46,965 nt of DNA, taken from the NCBI GenBank assembly GCA_016285345.1, contig JAEEQN010000024.1, positions 1 to 46,965 on the forward strand, given 5' to 3'. Below are positions 17,085-25,033 of this stretch, one piece after another. Under the pieces are notes generated by a model that worked only from the letters and a program-made list of their open reading frames with translations, had not been told where the DNA came from and did not search any database. This DNA comes from Victivallales bacterium (GTDB taxonomy: Bacteria; Verrucomicrobiota; Lentisphaeria; Victivallales; UBA1829). Made by a program: the position numbers and the translations under genes. Numbering within the stretch: position 1 is the first letter of the stretch; each line of letters begins with the position of its first letter.

Positions 17085-17849
17085 ATGAAATCGATTCTCA
17101 TAGCCATCAATGTCATGCTCGCCATCCTCGCGGCGGGCGAAGTCATCAAGTGTCTCTCTATGAAAGAAGATGTCTTGACCGCACGCGAATCCACTACAGT
17201 AAAAAAGGGAAAGGAAACGTCCAAGCCTCTTGCTACCGCTTCCGTGAAGCACTCTCCTCTTTCTGCCACCGCAATACAACGTTCTCCTGCACAGACGGAA
17301 GAACAGGTCAATGTAATCACGGCGCTGAACATCTTTTCGTCCGACCGTACGCCGAACATTCCGACGGCGGCCAAGCGCATGACAGCCAGCAATGGCAGAG
17401 CGGAGATGAAGCTCGTCGGCACGTTTGAGATCGACGGGGCCAAAGGTGCGATCATCCTCCAGCGCACCAATCAGAGAAACGGAAATCGGAACAACTTCGG
17501 TTTCGACGGAGGTTTCGGCTTTGGAGGTTTCGGCTTCAGAGGTATGGGGTTCGGTATGGATCAGAACATGGCGAATCAGAACAATAATACCGCGCAGGCA
17601 TCGGCGGAAGAGGTGTCGCAGGCGCAGATCGAAGATGCCCGGCAGCGCCTCACACAGCTGCAAAGCGTGATGCAGACGCTTCAACGCAACAACGCTTCGG
17701 CGGAACAGCTCGCATCCATCCGCCGTCAAATCGAAGCGCAAAACACCCTGCTTCAGCAACTGCTGCGATCGCGACGCCTCAGGACGCCTCGGAAGATGGA
17801 ATCGCCTCAATTACCGCCACAAACTCCAATAATGTACGCCAGTACCTGA
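17085..17849 (+). CDS. GspC/type II secretion protein C-like, N-terminal part before a frameshift
   Basis: Reads as the first half of an inner-membrane protein related to type II secretion component C/PilP. It has an N-terminal membrane anchor (about residues 4-24), a periplasmic linker, then a homology-region-like beta domain (NVITALNIFSSDRTP ... MKLVGTFEIDGAKGAIIL, about 82-130). A Phe/Gly-rich insert (about 142-160) and a Gln-rich coiled coil (about 175-225) follow. After LLQQ at about residue 225 the frame turns into unlikely Arg/Pro sequence. The -1 frame continues the expected domain with QDASEDGIASIT, NNVRQYLKIGDSTADGY and MLVDVTRTTATLRR. So this and the next entry are most likely one gene broken by a single-base loss near 17757-17765. 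A good SD (GGAG) precedes the ATG. Confidence 0.65.
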   Translation: MKSILIAINVMLAILAAGEVIKCLSMKEDVLTARESTTVKKGKETSKPLATASVKHSPLSATAIQRSPAQTEEQVNVITALNIFSSDRTPNIPTAAKRMTASNGRAEMKLVGTFEIDGAKGAIILQRTNQRNGNRNNFGFDGGFGFGGFGFRGMGFGMDQNMANQNNNTAQASAEEVSQAQIEDARQRLTQLQSVMQTLQRNNASAEQLASIRRQIEAQNTLLQQLLRSRRLRTPRKMESPQLPPQTPIMYAST

Positions 17850-17878
17850 AAATCGGGGATTCGACCGCCGACGGGTAT

Positions 17879-18592
17879 ATGCTCGTTGACGTTACGCGGA
17901 CGACAGCCACGCTCAGACGCAACAACGATGTCATCGAACTCACCCTCCAGAAAGCTTCGGACAACCAGGAAGCGATGGCGCTTGCCGCATCCAGGGCAAG
18001 CGCAGCTCAAGTGGTCGTGTCTGACACCGTGGCGAACACTTCATCCAGTCCGGCTCCGTCCAACAACAACCGCGGCAGACGTAATAACGGCGGATTCGGT
18101 GGAGATTTCGGCGGATTTGGCGGCGGAGATTTCGGCGGCGGAGATTTCGGCGGATTCGGTGGCGGCGACTTCGGAGGGTTCGGAGGGGGCGATGGTGGAT
18201 TTGGCGGTTTCGGAGGCGGAAATGGCGGCTTCGGTGGAGGAAACAATGGTTTCGGTGGGGGGAATGGTGGCTTCGGCGGTAGAAACAACAATTCCGGAAC
18301 GCGTTCTATGACCGAGGGTAATCGTGCCGGAATGAATTCCAACAGCCAGACCACCATGAACTCCGCCTCTTCCCGCAATATTGGCAACAGAACCGGAATG
18401 AACAATAATACGGCAGGCCGCACAAACAACGCGACACGCACCAATACGGGCTCACGTACCAATTCCAATACAACGCGGAACAATATGAATACCGGGCGTA
18501 CTAATTCCAATACATCGCGGAACAATGCCACCGGGCGTACGGGGGTGAATACCGGGAACCGCACCGGCGGCGCGGGCATGGGAAGGAGATAA
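17879..18592 (+). CDS. GspC-like, C-terminal part with Gly-rich and Asn/Thr-rich tails
   Basis: Continuation of the preceding gene in the -1 frame; the frame is open back to about 17756, and the ATG at 17879 is probably not a real start. The first ~25 residues (MLVDVTRTTATLRRNNDVIELTLQ) complete a GspC/PilP-like beta domain. Then come a short Ala-rich helix and a run of GGFGG/GGDFGG units (about residues 70-140). The last part (about 140-237) is rich in Asn, Thr, Arg and Gly with repeated TRTN, NTGRTNSNT-like units. Such tails are low complexity and likely disordered. Whether the product is made depends on frameshifting or on a sequencing error upstream. Confidence 0.6.
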   Translation: MLVDVTRTTATLRRNNDVIELTLQKASDNQEAMALAASRASAAQVVVSDTVANTSSSPAPSNNNRGRRNNGGFGGDFGGFGGGDFGGGDFGGFGGGDFGGFGGGDGGFGGFGGGNGGFGGGNNGFGGGNGGFGGRNNNSGTRSMTEGNRAGMNSNSQTTMNSASSRNIGNRTGMNNNTAGRTNNATRTNTGSRTNSNTTRNNMNTGRTNSNTSRNNATGRTGVNTGNRTGGAGMGRR

Positions 18593-18612
18593 TTTTATGG
18601 GGGAGTATTGAT

Positions 18613-18649
18613 CGGAAACCGGGTGTTTGCGACACAAATCCGGTTTCCG
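18613..18649. terminator. Strong hairpin after the GspC-like gene
   Basis: CGGAAACCGG (18613-18622) pairs with CCGGTTTCCG (18640-18649); inside, GTGT/ACAC adds a second short stem. No T run follows directly, so termination is likely but not certain. Confidence 0.5.
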
Positions 18650-18728
18650 CCCCTGTCTTCATTGGTGGTTCTTGTTCTTTCCTGAGAGAATCAAAAGGAA
18701 AGAAAGCCTGAAAAAAAGGCAAAAAAAA

Positions 18729-18802
18729 TGGAGCGGGCGACCGGAATCGAACCGGCGTAGCCAGCTTGGGAAGCTGGAGCATAACCATTTTGCTACGCCC
18801 GC
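18729..18802 (-). tRNA. tRNA-Gly (anticodon CCC)
   Basis: The minus strand folds as a full cloverleaf. The acceptor stem GCGGGCG pairs with its 3' partner before discriminator U, and the 3' CCA is encoded. The anticodon stem CCAGC/GCUGG carries the loop UUCCCAA, giving anticodon CCC (reads GGG). The T arm CCGGU-UCGAUUC-CGGUC (last pair imperfect) is present. The sequence closely resembles bacterial tRNA-Gly(CCC). The transcript runs into T-rich DNA directly after CCA. Confidence 0.95.
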
Positions 18803-18819
18803 AAAAAAATGTATGTAAT

Positions 18820-18847
18820 AACATACCTCCGAAAGCCGAAATTTCAA
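18820..18847 (-). promoter_or_regulatory. Promoter of tRNA-Gly
   Basis: On the minus strand TTGAAA (18842-18847), 16 bp, TATGTT (18820-18825), about 18 bp before the tRNA 5' end. Confidence 0.55.
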
Positions 18848-19018
18848 GCGCCGAACGGCTCATTTTCTCAAAAAAGTTGAACGAATCGACCTCGTTGCAA
18901 TTCACCTCTTTTTGCAAATTTCTCATTTCTAAACATGGCGTCAAATCGCCTGCAAAGGCCGTTTCCGGCGATTTTAACCTTTTTTCTTAAAATTCCTCGC
19001 ACACGCGCACACGCGCGC

Positions 19019-19047
19019 TTGAAAACAGCGCCTTGCCGTGATATATT
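19019..19047 (+). promoter_or_regulatory. Promoter of gyrA
   Basis: TTGAAA (19019-19024), 17 bp, TATATT (19042-19047), 54 bp before the gyrA ATG. The rest of the gap between the tRNA and gyrA shows no gene. Confidence 0.55.
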
Positions 19048-19100
19048 ATAGTATTAAAAAGCAACAACAAAACCCCACCTTCTTCTGAAAGGCAAAAAGC

Positions 19101-21968
19101 ATGTCCGACACTCCTCACAATGTGTTCCCGATCAACATCGAAGACATCATGCACACCGCGTACCTGCAGTACTCGCTGAGCGTGAACGTCGGCCGAGCCA
19201 TCCCGGACGTCCGCGACGGCATGAAACCCTGCAACCGACGCATCCTCTACGCCATGGGCCAGCGCGGACTCACCAAGTCCCACAAGACCGTCAAATGCGC
19301 CAAGGTCGTCGGCGATGTGCTCGGCAGCTACCATCCGCACGGCGACGCGTCCGTCTACGACACGCTCGTCCGCATGGCGCAGGATTTCTCCATGCGTACG
19401 CCGCTCATCGAAGGCCAGGGCAACTTTGGCAGCATTGACGGCGACCCGCCGGCCGCCTACCGTTACACCGAGTGCCGCATGGAACGCATCGCGGAGGAAC
19501 TGCTCGCCGACATCGAAAAGGAAACGGTCAACATGGTCCCGACCTTCGACGAGGAGACGAAGGAACCCGAAGTGCTCCCGGCGAAGTTCCCGAACGTGCT
19601 GGTGAACGGCAGCGTGGGCATCGGCGTCGGCATGGCGACCAGCATCCCGACGCACAATCTCGGCGAAGTCGTGAACGCCACCATCCATCTGCTCGAGAAC
19701 CCGACCGCCACGGTCCGCGACCTCATGCAGTACCTCCCCGGCCCCGACTTCCCCACAGGCGGCATCATCTGCGGCATCAACCCCGTCCGCGCTCTCTACG
19801 AGACCGGACACGCCGTGCTGAAGATCCGCGCGAAGACGAAGATCGTGGAGAAGAACGACCGCGAACAGATCATCGTGACCGAGATCCCGTACGCGTTGAA
19901 CAAGGAACTCCTCGTCAAGAAGATCGCCGACGTCGTGAAGGAAAAACGCATCACCGGCATCTCCGGCCTCCGCGACGAGTCCAACAAGAAGATCGGCATC
20001 CGCATCGTCATCGACATCAAGCGCGGCGCCATGGCGAGCGTGGTCCTGAACCAGCTCTTCGCCACTACCCAGCTCGAATCCGCGTTCGGCTGCAACATGC
20101 TCGTGGTCGACCATAACCGTCCGCGCGTGATGAACCTCGTCCAGATTCTTCAGGCGTTCATCGACCACCGGTTCGAGGTCGTGACCCGCCGTGCCGAATA
20201 CGAACTCCGCAAGGCGCGCGAACGCGCCCACATCCTCGCCGGACTGCTCATCGCCGTCCGCAACATCGACGAAGTCGTGAAAATCATCCGCGAGTCCCGC
20301 GACCGCGAGACCGCCGGAAAGGCCCTCATGGCGCGCTTCGACCTCGACGCGATCCAGGCGGCGGCCATCCTCAATATGCGCCTCCACCAGCTCACCAACC
20401 TCGCGGTCGACGACCTCGAGAACCAGTACAACGAACTGATGGCGCGCATCGCCGAACTCGAAGAGCTCCTCGCAAGCCGCGAGAAACGCCTCGAGCTCAT
20501 CAAGAACGAACTCGCCGCCATCCGCGACAAGTACGCCGACCCCAGACGCACCGAGATCACCTACGACGACGGCGACATCGACATCGCCGACCTTATCCCG
20601 CGTCACTCCTGCATCATCACCGTCTCCGACACCGGCTACATCAAGCGCGTCCCCGCCGACACCTACCGCACGCAGCATCGCGGCGGATCCGGCGTCATCG
20701 GCATGAGCACAAAGGAGGAAGACCATGTGGCGCGCCTCTTCAGCGCCGACAGCCACGACATTATCTTCTTCATCACCAACCGCGGATTCATGTACTGGCT
20801 GAACGTCTACGACATCCCGGAAGGCGCGCGCACCGGCAACGGCAAGGCGATCGTGAACCTCATCAAGTTCGAGAAGGACGAGCAGATCAGCGCCATGGTC
20901 ACGATCAACCGCGCGATGTTCGACCAGCCCGGCATGTCCCTCGTGATGTGCACGCGCAACGGCATCATCAAGAAGACCCCGCTCTCCGCGTTCCGGAACC
21001 TCCGCAAGGTCGCGCTCCGCGCCCTCGTGATCGAGGAGAACGACAATCTGATCGCCGCCGACCTCGCCGACGGTTCCAGCGAGATCATCCTCTCCACGGC
21101 GAAGGGCATGGCGTGCCGCTTCAGCGAATCCAGGGTCCGCCCCATGGGCCGCGCCGCACGCGGCGTCCACGGCCTCAAGTTCAAGATCGAAGGCGACTAT
21201 GTGGTCAGCATGGAAGTCGTCGCGACCGGCCTGCCGCCCGTCCTCGAAGCGCCCGCGTCCGATCTGGACGTCGATGCGGACAACGAAGAGAATGTCGCCC
21301 CAATCAGCGACGCCGACGTCGATGCCGACGCCGCGGAGGAAGCTGCCGCGATCGACGGCGCCGAAGCAGCTGCGGAAGAATCCGCCGGGGAACCTGCGGA
21401 AGGCGCCGACGAGACGATCCCCGAAGACGCCTCCAAGCCGCAGCTCCTCGTCGTCACCAGCCGTGGCATGGGCAAGCGCAGCTACGTCGACTCCTACCGT
21501 CTCACCGGACGCGGCGCGATGGGCGTCCGCAACATCAAGCTCGGCGAAGGCGAAACCGTCGTGGCGGCCATCAAGGTCCACCCCGGCGAAGACATCATCC
21601 TCACGACCCAGCGCGGCCAGGTGGTCCGCACACGCGTCGACGAGATCCGTCTCGTCGGCCGCAACTCCATGGGCGTCCGCATCATAGCTCTCCGCAAGAA
21701 CGACAGCATCATCGGCGTTTCCACCGTGATGCAGGTCGAAGAGGAAGAGCCGAAGGAAGAGGCCGAAAACACCGGCGTCTTCGCTGCCGCCGGCGAACCG
21801 CTCCCCGTCCGCGAGGATGCGGAAGCCGAGGCGGAAGAAGTCGCGGAAGAGACCGGAAGCGACGACGATTTCGACGACGACGCACCGAAGAAACAGGCCG
21901 AAGAGGAAGACGATTACGTCGATCCCTCCGACTTCGGCGGAGGCGACGATGGCGGCGTCCCGTTCTGA
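19101..21968 (+). CDS. gyrA: DNA gyrase subunit A
   Basis: Breakage-reunion subunit of gyrase, 955 residues. The catalytic tyrosine is Tyr122 in AAYRYTE, matching E. coli numbering exactly. In the quinolone-resistance region GSYHPHGDASVYD, position 83 is Ala and 84 Ser, while Asp87 is kept. The C-terminal DNA-wrapping domain shows the repeated blade motifs, but the GyrA box reads QHRGGSG rather than QRRGGRG. Between blades (about residues 715-785) there is a ~70-residue acidic Ala/Asp/Glu insertion. A second acidic tail follows the last blade (about 870-955). A SD-like GAAAGG precedes the ATG. folP overlaps the 3' end by 20 bp. ParC is the alternative, but the GyrA-box-like motif and size favour GyrA. 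Confidence 0.92.
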   Translation: MSDTPHNVFPINIEDIMHTAYLQYSLSVNVGRAIPDVRDGMKPCNRRILYAMGQRGLTKSHKTVKCAKVVGDVLGSYHPHGDASVYDTLVRMAQDFSMRTPLIEGQGNFGSIDGDPPAAYRYTECRMERIAEELLADIEKETVNMVPTFDEETKEPEVLPAKFPNVLVNGSVGIGVGMATSIPTHNLGEVVNATIHLLENPTATVRDLMQYLPGPDFPTGGIICGINPVRALYETGHAVLKIRAKTKIVEKNDREQIIVTEIPYALNKELLVKKIADVVKEKRITGISGLRDESNKKIGIRIVIDIKRGAMASVVLNQLFATTQLESAFGCNMLVVDHNRPRVMNLVQILQAFIDHRFEVVTRRAEYELRKARERAHILAGLLIAVRNIDEVVKIIRESRDRETAGKALMARFDLDAIQAAAILNMRLHQLTNLAVDDLENQYNELMARIAELEELLASREKRLELIKNELAAIRDKYADPRRTEITYDDGDIDIADLIPRHSCIITVSDTGYIKRVPADTYRTQHRGGSGVIGMSTKEEDHVARLFSADSHDIIFFITNRGFMYWLNVYDIPEGARTGNGKAIVNLIKFEKDEQISAMVTINRAMFDQPGMSLVMCTRNGIIKKTPLSAFRNLRKVALRALVIEENDNLIAADLADGSSEIILSTAKGMACRFSESRVRPMGRAARGVHGLKFKIEGDYVVSMEVVATGLPPVLEAPASDLDVDADNEENVAPISDADVDADAAEEAAAIDGAEAAAEESAGEPAEGADETIPEDASKPQLLVVTSRGMGKRSYVDSYRLTGRGAMGVRNIKLGEGETVVAAIKVHPGEDIILTTQRGQVVRTRVDEIRLVGRNSMGVRIIALRKNDSIIGVSTVMQVEEEEPKEEAENTGVFAAAGEPLPVREDAEAEAEEVAEETGSDDDFDDDAPKKQAEEEDDYVDPSDFGGGDDGGVPF

Positions 21969-22812
21969 CCGTTTCTTCGAAAGATTGAACCAACCGATGC
22001 GGCCGGGCGAAAAATCCCGGCCGCGTCTTTTCGGCATCCTGAACCTCACGCCGGATTCCTTCAGCGACGGCGGCGTGCATACGGCCTCGCCGGAAGCCTC
22101 TTTGGAATTTGCCGCACAGATGGTCGCCGACGGTGCGGACGCGCTTGATCTGGGGGCGGAGTCGACGCGGCCCGGTTCGGGCGCGGTCCCGGCAGACGAG
22201 GAGATCCGCCGTCTGCTCCCTGCCCTGAAGCTCATCCGCGCGCGTTTTCCAGACCTTTTCCTCAGCGTCGACACGCGCAAGGCGGACGTCGCCGACGCCG
22301 CGCTTGCCGCCGGAGCAGACTGCGTCAACGACGTGAGCGGGCTTCAGTTCGACCCGCGCATGCCGGACGTCGTCGCGGCGCATCATGCCGCGCTCATCAT
22401 CATGCACATGCGCGGCACGCCGGAGACCATGCAGGCCCCGGAAAACCTCGTTTACGACGACCTGATCGCCGACGTCGCGGCGTTCCTGCTGGATGCCGTG
22501 GAAAAGGCCGTCCGCGCGGGCGTCGATCCCGCCCGCATCATGCTCGATCCTGGCGTCGGATTCTCCAAGAACGACGAACAGAACATGTTGCTCATCCGCC
22601 GCGCCGCCGAGTTCAAACGGCTCGGCTTCCCCCTCTTCTACGGCATCTCGCGCAAAGGCTTCATCGGGCGCATGTACGGCATCCCCTGCCCCGCCGACCG
22701 CGACGAGGCCACGGCACAGCTCCAGCTCGGCCTCTGCCGCGCCGGAGTCGAAGCGCTCCGCGTCCACAACGTAAAAGTCAGCCTTCAGAAAATACTTGAT
22801 ACCGGAGCTTGA
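21949..22812 (+). CDS. folP: Dihydropteroate synthase
   Basis: Folate biosynthesis enzyme joining 6-hydroxymethyl-dihydropterin pyrophosphate with p-aminobenzoate; the sulfonamide target. Family motifs occur in order: GILNLTPDSFSDGG, DLGAESTRPGS, SVDTRK, NDVSG, HMRGTPETMQ, LDPGVGFSK, GISRKGFIGR and the final RVHNVK. About 287 residues, a TIM barrel. Two starts are possible: the ATG at 21949, which overlaps gyrA by 20 bp and has GGAGG five bases upstream, and the ATG at 21997, which has no clear SD. The former is preferred. The overlap implies co-expression with gyrA, an unusual neighbour for a folate gene. Confidence 0.92.
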   Translation: MAASRSDRFFERLNQPMRPGEKSRPRLFGILNLTPDSFSDGGVHTASPEASLEFAAQMVADGADALDLGAESTRPGSGAVPADEEIRRLLPALKLIRARFPDLFLSVDTRKADVADAALAAGADCVNDVSGLQFDPRMPDVVAAHHAALIIMHMRGTPETMQAPENLVYDDLIADVAAFLLDAVEKAVRAGVDPARIMLDPGVGFSKNDEQNMLLIRRAAEFKRLGFPLFYGISRKGFIGRMYGIPCPADRDEATAQLQLGLCRAGVEALRVHNVKVSLQKILDTGA

Positions 22813-22815
22813 ACC

Positions 22816-22861
22816 GTGCCCGAGCGCAGCCGGGCACTACCGCAGTGGAGGCTTTGCCTCC
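22816..22861. other. Two small hairpins after folP
   Basis: GTGCCCG (22816-22822) / CGGGCAC (22831-22837), then GGAGGC (22847-22852) / GCCTCC (22856-22861) with a TTT loop. They lie just behind the folP stop and probably mark its 3' end; no T tract follows. Confidence 0.4.
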
Positions 22862-22909
22862 CGTCGCCGTCACCCTCCGCGCGATCACGGTCGCCGGACT
22901 CTGAGCACT

Positions 22910-22944
22910 AAAAACCGGGGCGAAACAGGTTCGTTCCGCCCCGG
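22910..22944 (-). terminator. Terminator of the secreted GH43 gene
   Basis: On the minus strand the stem CCGGGGCG/CGCCCCGG (22937-22944 with 22915-22922) is followed by five T (22910-22914 region). It lies 25 bp after the GH43 stop. Confidence 0.75.
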
Positions 22945-22968
22945 AGCAATGAATCCTTTGCTTCTTTC

Positions 22969-24741
22969 CTATTCCTCTTCTTCGGATTCGATCTTTTCTT
23001 CGTTCTTCTTTCTGTTGTCTACCACATCTTCAGAAAGCTTCGAGCCTTCCACGGGATAATAGTCGAACCAGTCGAAATCGGCGCGGCCGCCCGGCTGCCC
23101 GGCGGTCTGCGCGTAGAGCGCCAGATAGACGCCGGTAAAACCGCCCGCCGTCTCGCTGCTGAGGAACGTGGTGTCGATGGTCCCGAGCGGGATATAGATG
23201 TAATCATTGGTGCAATAGTAGAACTCGTAGGCGTCTTTCGAACCGCTGACAAGCAGATACACGACGGATGAATCGAGCGGGATCACCTTTTCCGTGTGTT
23301 CCAGTCGGCTCAGTTTGTACTTCAGGACGAGGGAAAGCTTTCCGTCGCGTTTCCGCACCGCCAGGTCGTAATGGGAATCCTTGGACATGAAGACGGTCAA
23401 ACCCGCCTCGTCGCCATCCTTCAGCCCGGAGGCGTCCAGCTTCGTCTTTGCCGAAAAATCGATGTGCTGCTGACGGCGCCCCAGCCATGTGGGGGAGTCG
23501 GATTCGCTGATCGTGACCTTGCACGGACGCAGACGCAGCCAGCCTTCGCGTTCGGGGAGCAGATAGCCCGCGGCGGAAACGGAATAATTCTCGTAGCGCG
23601 GAGCGCAGTTGTAATTCCATTCCAGCCCGAGTTTCGACGTATCGAAGTCGGTACGGACGAGTTTCTTCGCCACGGGGACCTGCGGCAGCGTCGGCACATT
23701 CATTTCGAGCGAGATCGCGCCATTGCCGTTCACGACCGGCCAGCCGTTTTCATCCCATTTGACGGGCGCAAGCATCGTTTCGCGTCCGGTGATATGATGG
23801 AATCCGCCGAGCACGCGGAACCCGAGGCAGACCATCCACCACGAGCCGTCGTGCGCCTGGATGAGGTCGGCGTGCCCGGTGCCCTGAATGGGGTTCTGAT
23901 AGCCCCGCGCCGGGGCGTGCGAGAGGATCGGATTCGAGGGACATGCCTCGAACGGTCCGCGGAGATTGCGGCTGCGTGCGATCGTCTCGCTGTGGCCGTA
24001 TTCCGTGCCGCCCTCGGCGATCATCAGGTAGTACCAGCCGTCCTTTTTGTACATGTGCGGTCCCTCGGCGCAGCGTCCGCCCGTGCCGCGCCAGATGATC
24101 TCGCTCCGGCTGAGCAGACGCCCCGTCTTCAGGTCGATCTCCGCCAGATGGATCTCGCCCGCGCCCTGCGCCGACAGGAGATAGGTCTTTCCGTCGTCGT
24201 CGAAGAAGAGGTCGGGGTCGATGCCGCCCTCGCGCACATAAATCGGGTCGGACCATTCGCCCGCCGGGTCCTTCGTCGTGACGTAGAAATTCCCCCCGCC
24301 GGACACGTTGGTCGTGACCATGTAGAACGTCCCCTCGTGGTAACGGATCGTCGGCGCGTAAATACCGTTCCACACGCCGATGTTCTGCAGCCGGGTCTGC
24401 GTCGGACGCGTGATGCAGTGTCCGATCTGCTCCCAGTGGATCAGGTCCCGGCTGTGATGGACCGGCACGGCGGGAAAATAGTTGAACGTGCTGTTCACCA
24501 TGTAGTAATCGTCGCCCACGCGGCACACGCTCGGATCGGGATAGAATCCCGGCAGGACGGGATTGCGGTAGCCGAACGTTTTCGGTTCCGCCGTCGCGTC
24601 GGATTTCGCGTCAGGTTTCGCGTCAGGTTTCGCGGCCTGGGATTCCTGCGCGATCGAGGTCAGCCCGGCGCACAGGCCGAGCGCTGCCAGAGCGAGAATG
24701 GAATACTGTTTCATGGATTTCAGCGGGAAGAACCGGTTCAT
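22969..24741 (-). CDS. Secreted GH43 beta-xylosidase/alpha-L-arabinofuranosidase with C-terminal beta-sandwich
   Basis: An exported glycoside hydrolase acting on xylan or arabinan side chains. The signal segment SILALAALGLCAGLTSIAQ precedes a Lys/Ala/Asp linker (KPDAKPDAKSD). The five-blade propeller shows the catalytic base region GFYPDPSVCRVGDDYYMV, the pKa-tuning Asp in GGIDPDLFFDDDG, and the acid Glu in CAEGPHMYKK (about residue 229). From about residue 365 a second domain resembles the GH43 C2 beta-sandwich (DFDTSKLGLEWNYN onward). The tail is acidic. Start at 24741 is preferred: AAGGA lies 8 nt upstream, overlapping an earlier ATG at 24750. Transcribed divergently from the alanine symporter. 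Confidence 0.92.
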   Translation of the reverse strand: MNRFFPLKSMKQYSILALAALGLCAGLTSIAQESQAAKPDAKPDAKSDATAEPKTFGYRNPVLPGFYPDPSVCRVGDDYYMVNSTFNYFPAVPVHHSRDLIHWEQIGHCITRPTQTRLQNIGVWNGIYAPTIRYHEGTFYMVTTNVSGGGNFYVTTKDPAGEWSDPIYVREGGIDPDLFFDDDGKTYLLSAQGAGEIHLAEIDLKTGRLLSRSEIIWRGTGGRCAEGPHMYKKDGWYYLMIAEGGTEYGHSETIARSRNLRGPFEACPSNPILSHAPARGYQNPIQGTGHADLIQAHDGSWWMVCLGFRVLGGFHHITGRETMLAPVKWDENGWPVVNGNGAISLEMNVPTLPQVPVAKKLVRTDFDTSKLGLEWNYNCAPRYENYSVSAAGYLLPEREGWLRLRPCKVTISESDSPTWLGRRQQHIDFSAKTKLDASGLKDGDEAGLTVFMSKDSHYDLAVRKRDGKLSLVLKYKLSRLEHTEKVIPLDSSVVYLLVSGSKDAYEFYYCTNDYIYIPLGTIDTTFLSSETAGGFTGVYLALYAQTAGQPGGRADFDWFDYYPVEGSKLSEDVVDNRKKNEEKIESEEEE

Positions 24742-24799
24742 GGAGTACATCCTTATCGATACGAGGTTGTTGTTCAGACGGTTTCGCTTGCTTGAAGAA

Positions 24800-24827
24800 A
24801 CAATAGCATAGATTCTGCTGTTTTCAA
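24800..24827 (-). promoter_or_regulatory. Promoter of the secreted GH43
   Basis: Minus-strand TTGAAA (24822-24827), 16 bp, TATTGT (24800-24805), about 60 bp before the chosen ATG. Confidence 0.55.
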
Positions 24828-24847
24828 CTTTACGAAAGAAGTTTTTC

Positions 24848-24896
24848 GCGTTAAAAATGCGTTAAAGCGGTTCTAATACACAATCGTTAACGTTAT
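24848..24896. promoter_or_regulatory. GCGTTAAA direct repeats and CGTTAACG palindrome between divergent promoters
   Basis: GCGTTAAA occurs at 24848-24855 and 24859-24866 (one helical turn apart), and CGTTAACG at 24885-24892 within AATCGTTAACGTTAT. The cluster is just upstream of the GH43 -35 box and could bind a sugar-responsive regulator. No such regulator gene is adjacent. Confidence 0.35.
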
Positions 24897-24960
24897 ACAC
24901 CGTTTCAGCGTTCTTCGAGATGCAAATCACACCTCTTTCCCTCTGTCCGCCGTTCAAAGT

Positions 24961-24989
24961 TTGACAAAGGTTCGTTTTCATGCTATTTT
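24961..24989 (+). promoter_or_regulatory. Promoter of the alanine symporter gene
   Basis: TTGACA (24961-24966), 17 bp, TATTTT (24984-24989), 45 bp before the ATG. A perfect -35 box, the best single match in the window. Confidence 0.65.
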
Positions 24990-25033
24990 ATAATTTACTT
25001 TTTTGCATTCATTTTTAAGAAGGTTTTTCTATT

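Noticed and set aside
18987..22328. A 1113-codon open frame on the minus strand opposite gyrA and folP
   Set aside because: It is the antisense shadow of two certain genes. Long antisense frames are expected in GC-rich DNA with GC-ending codons; its translation is low-complexity Asp/Val/Glu-rich with no recognisable domain.
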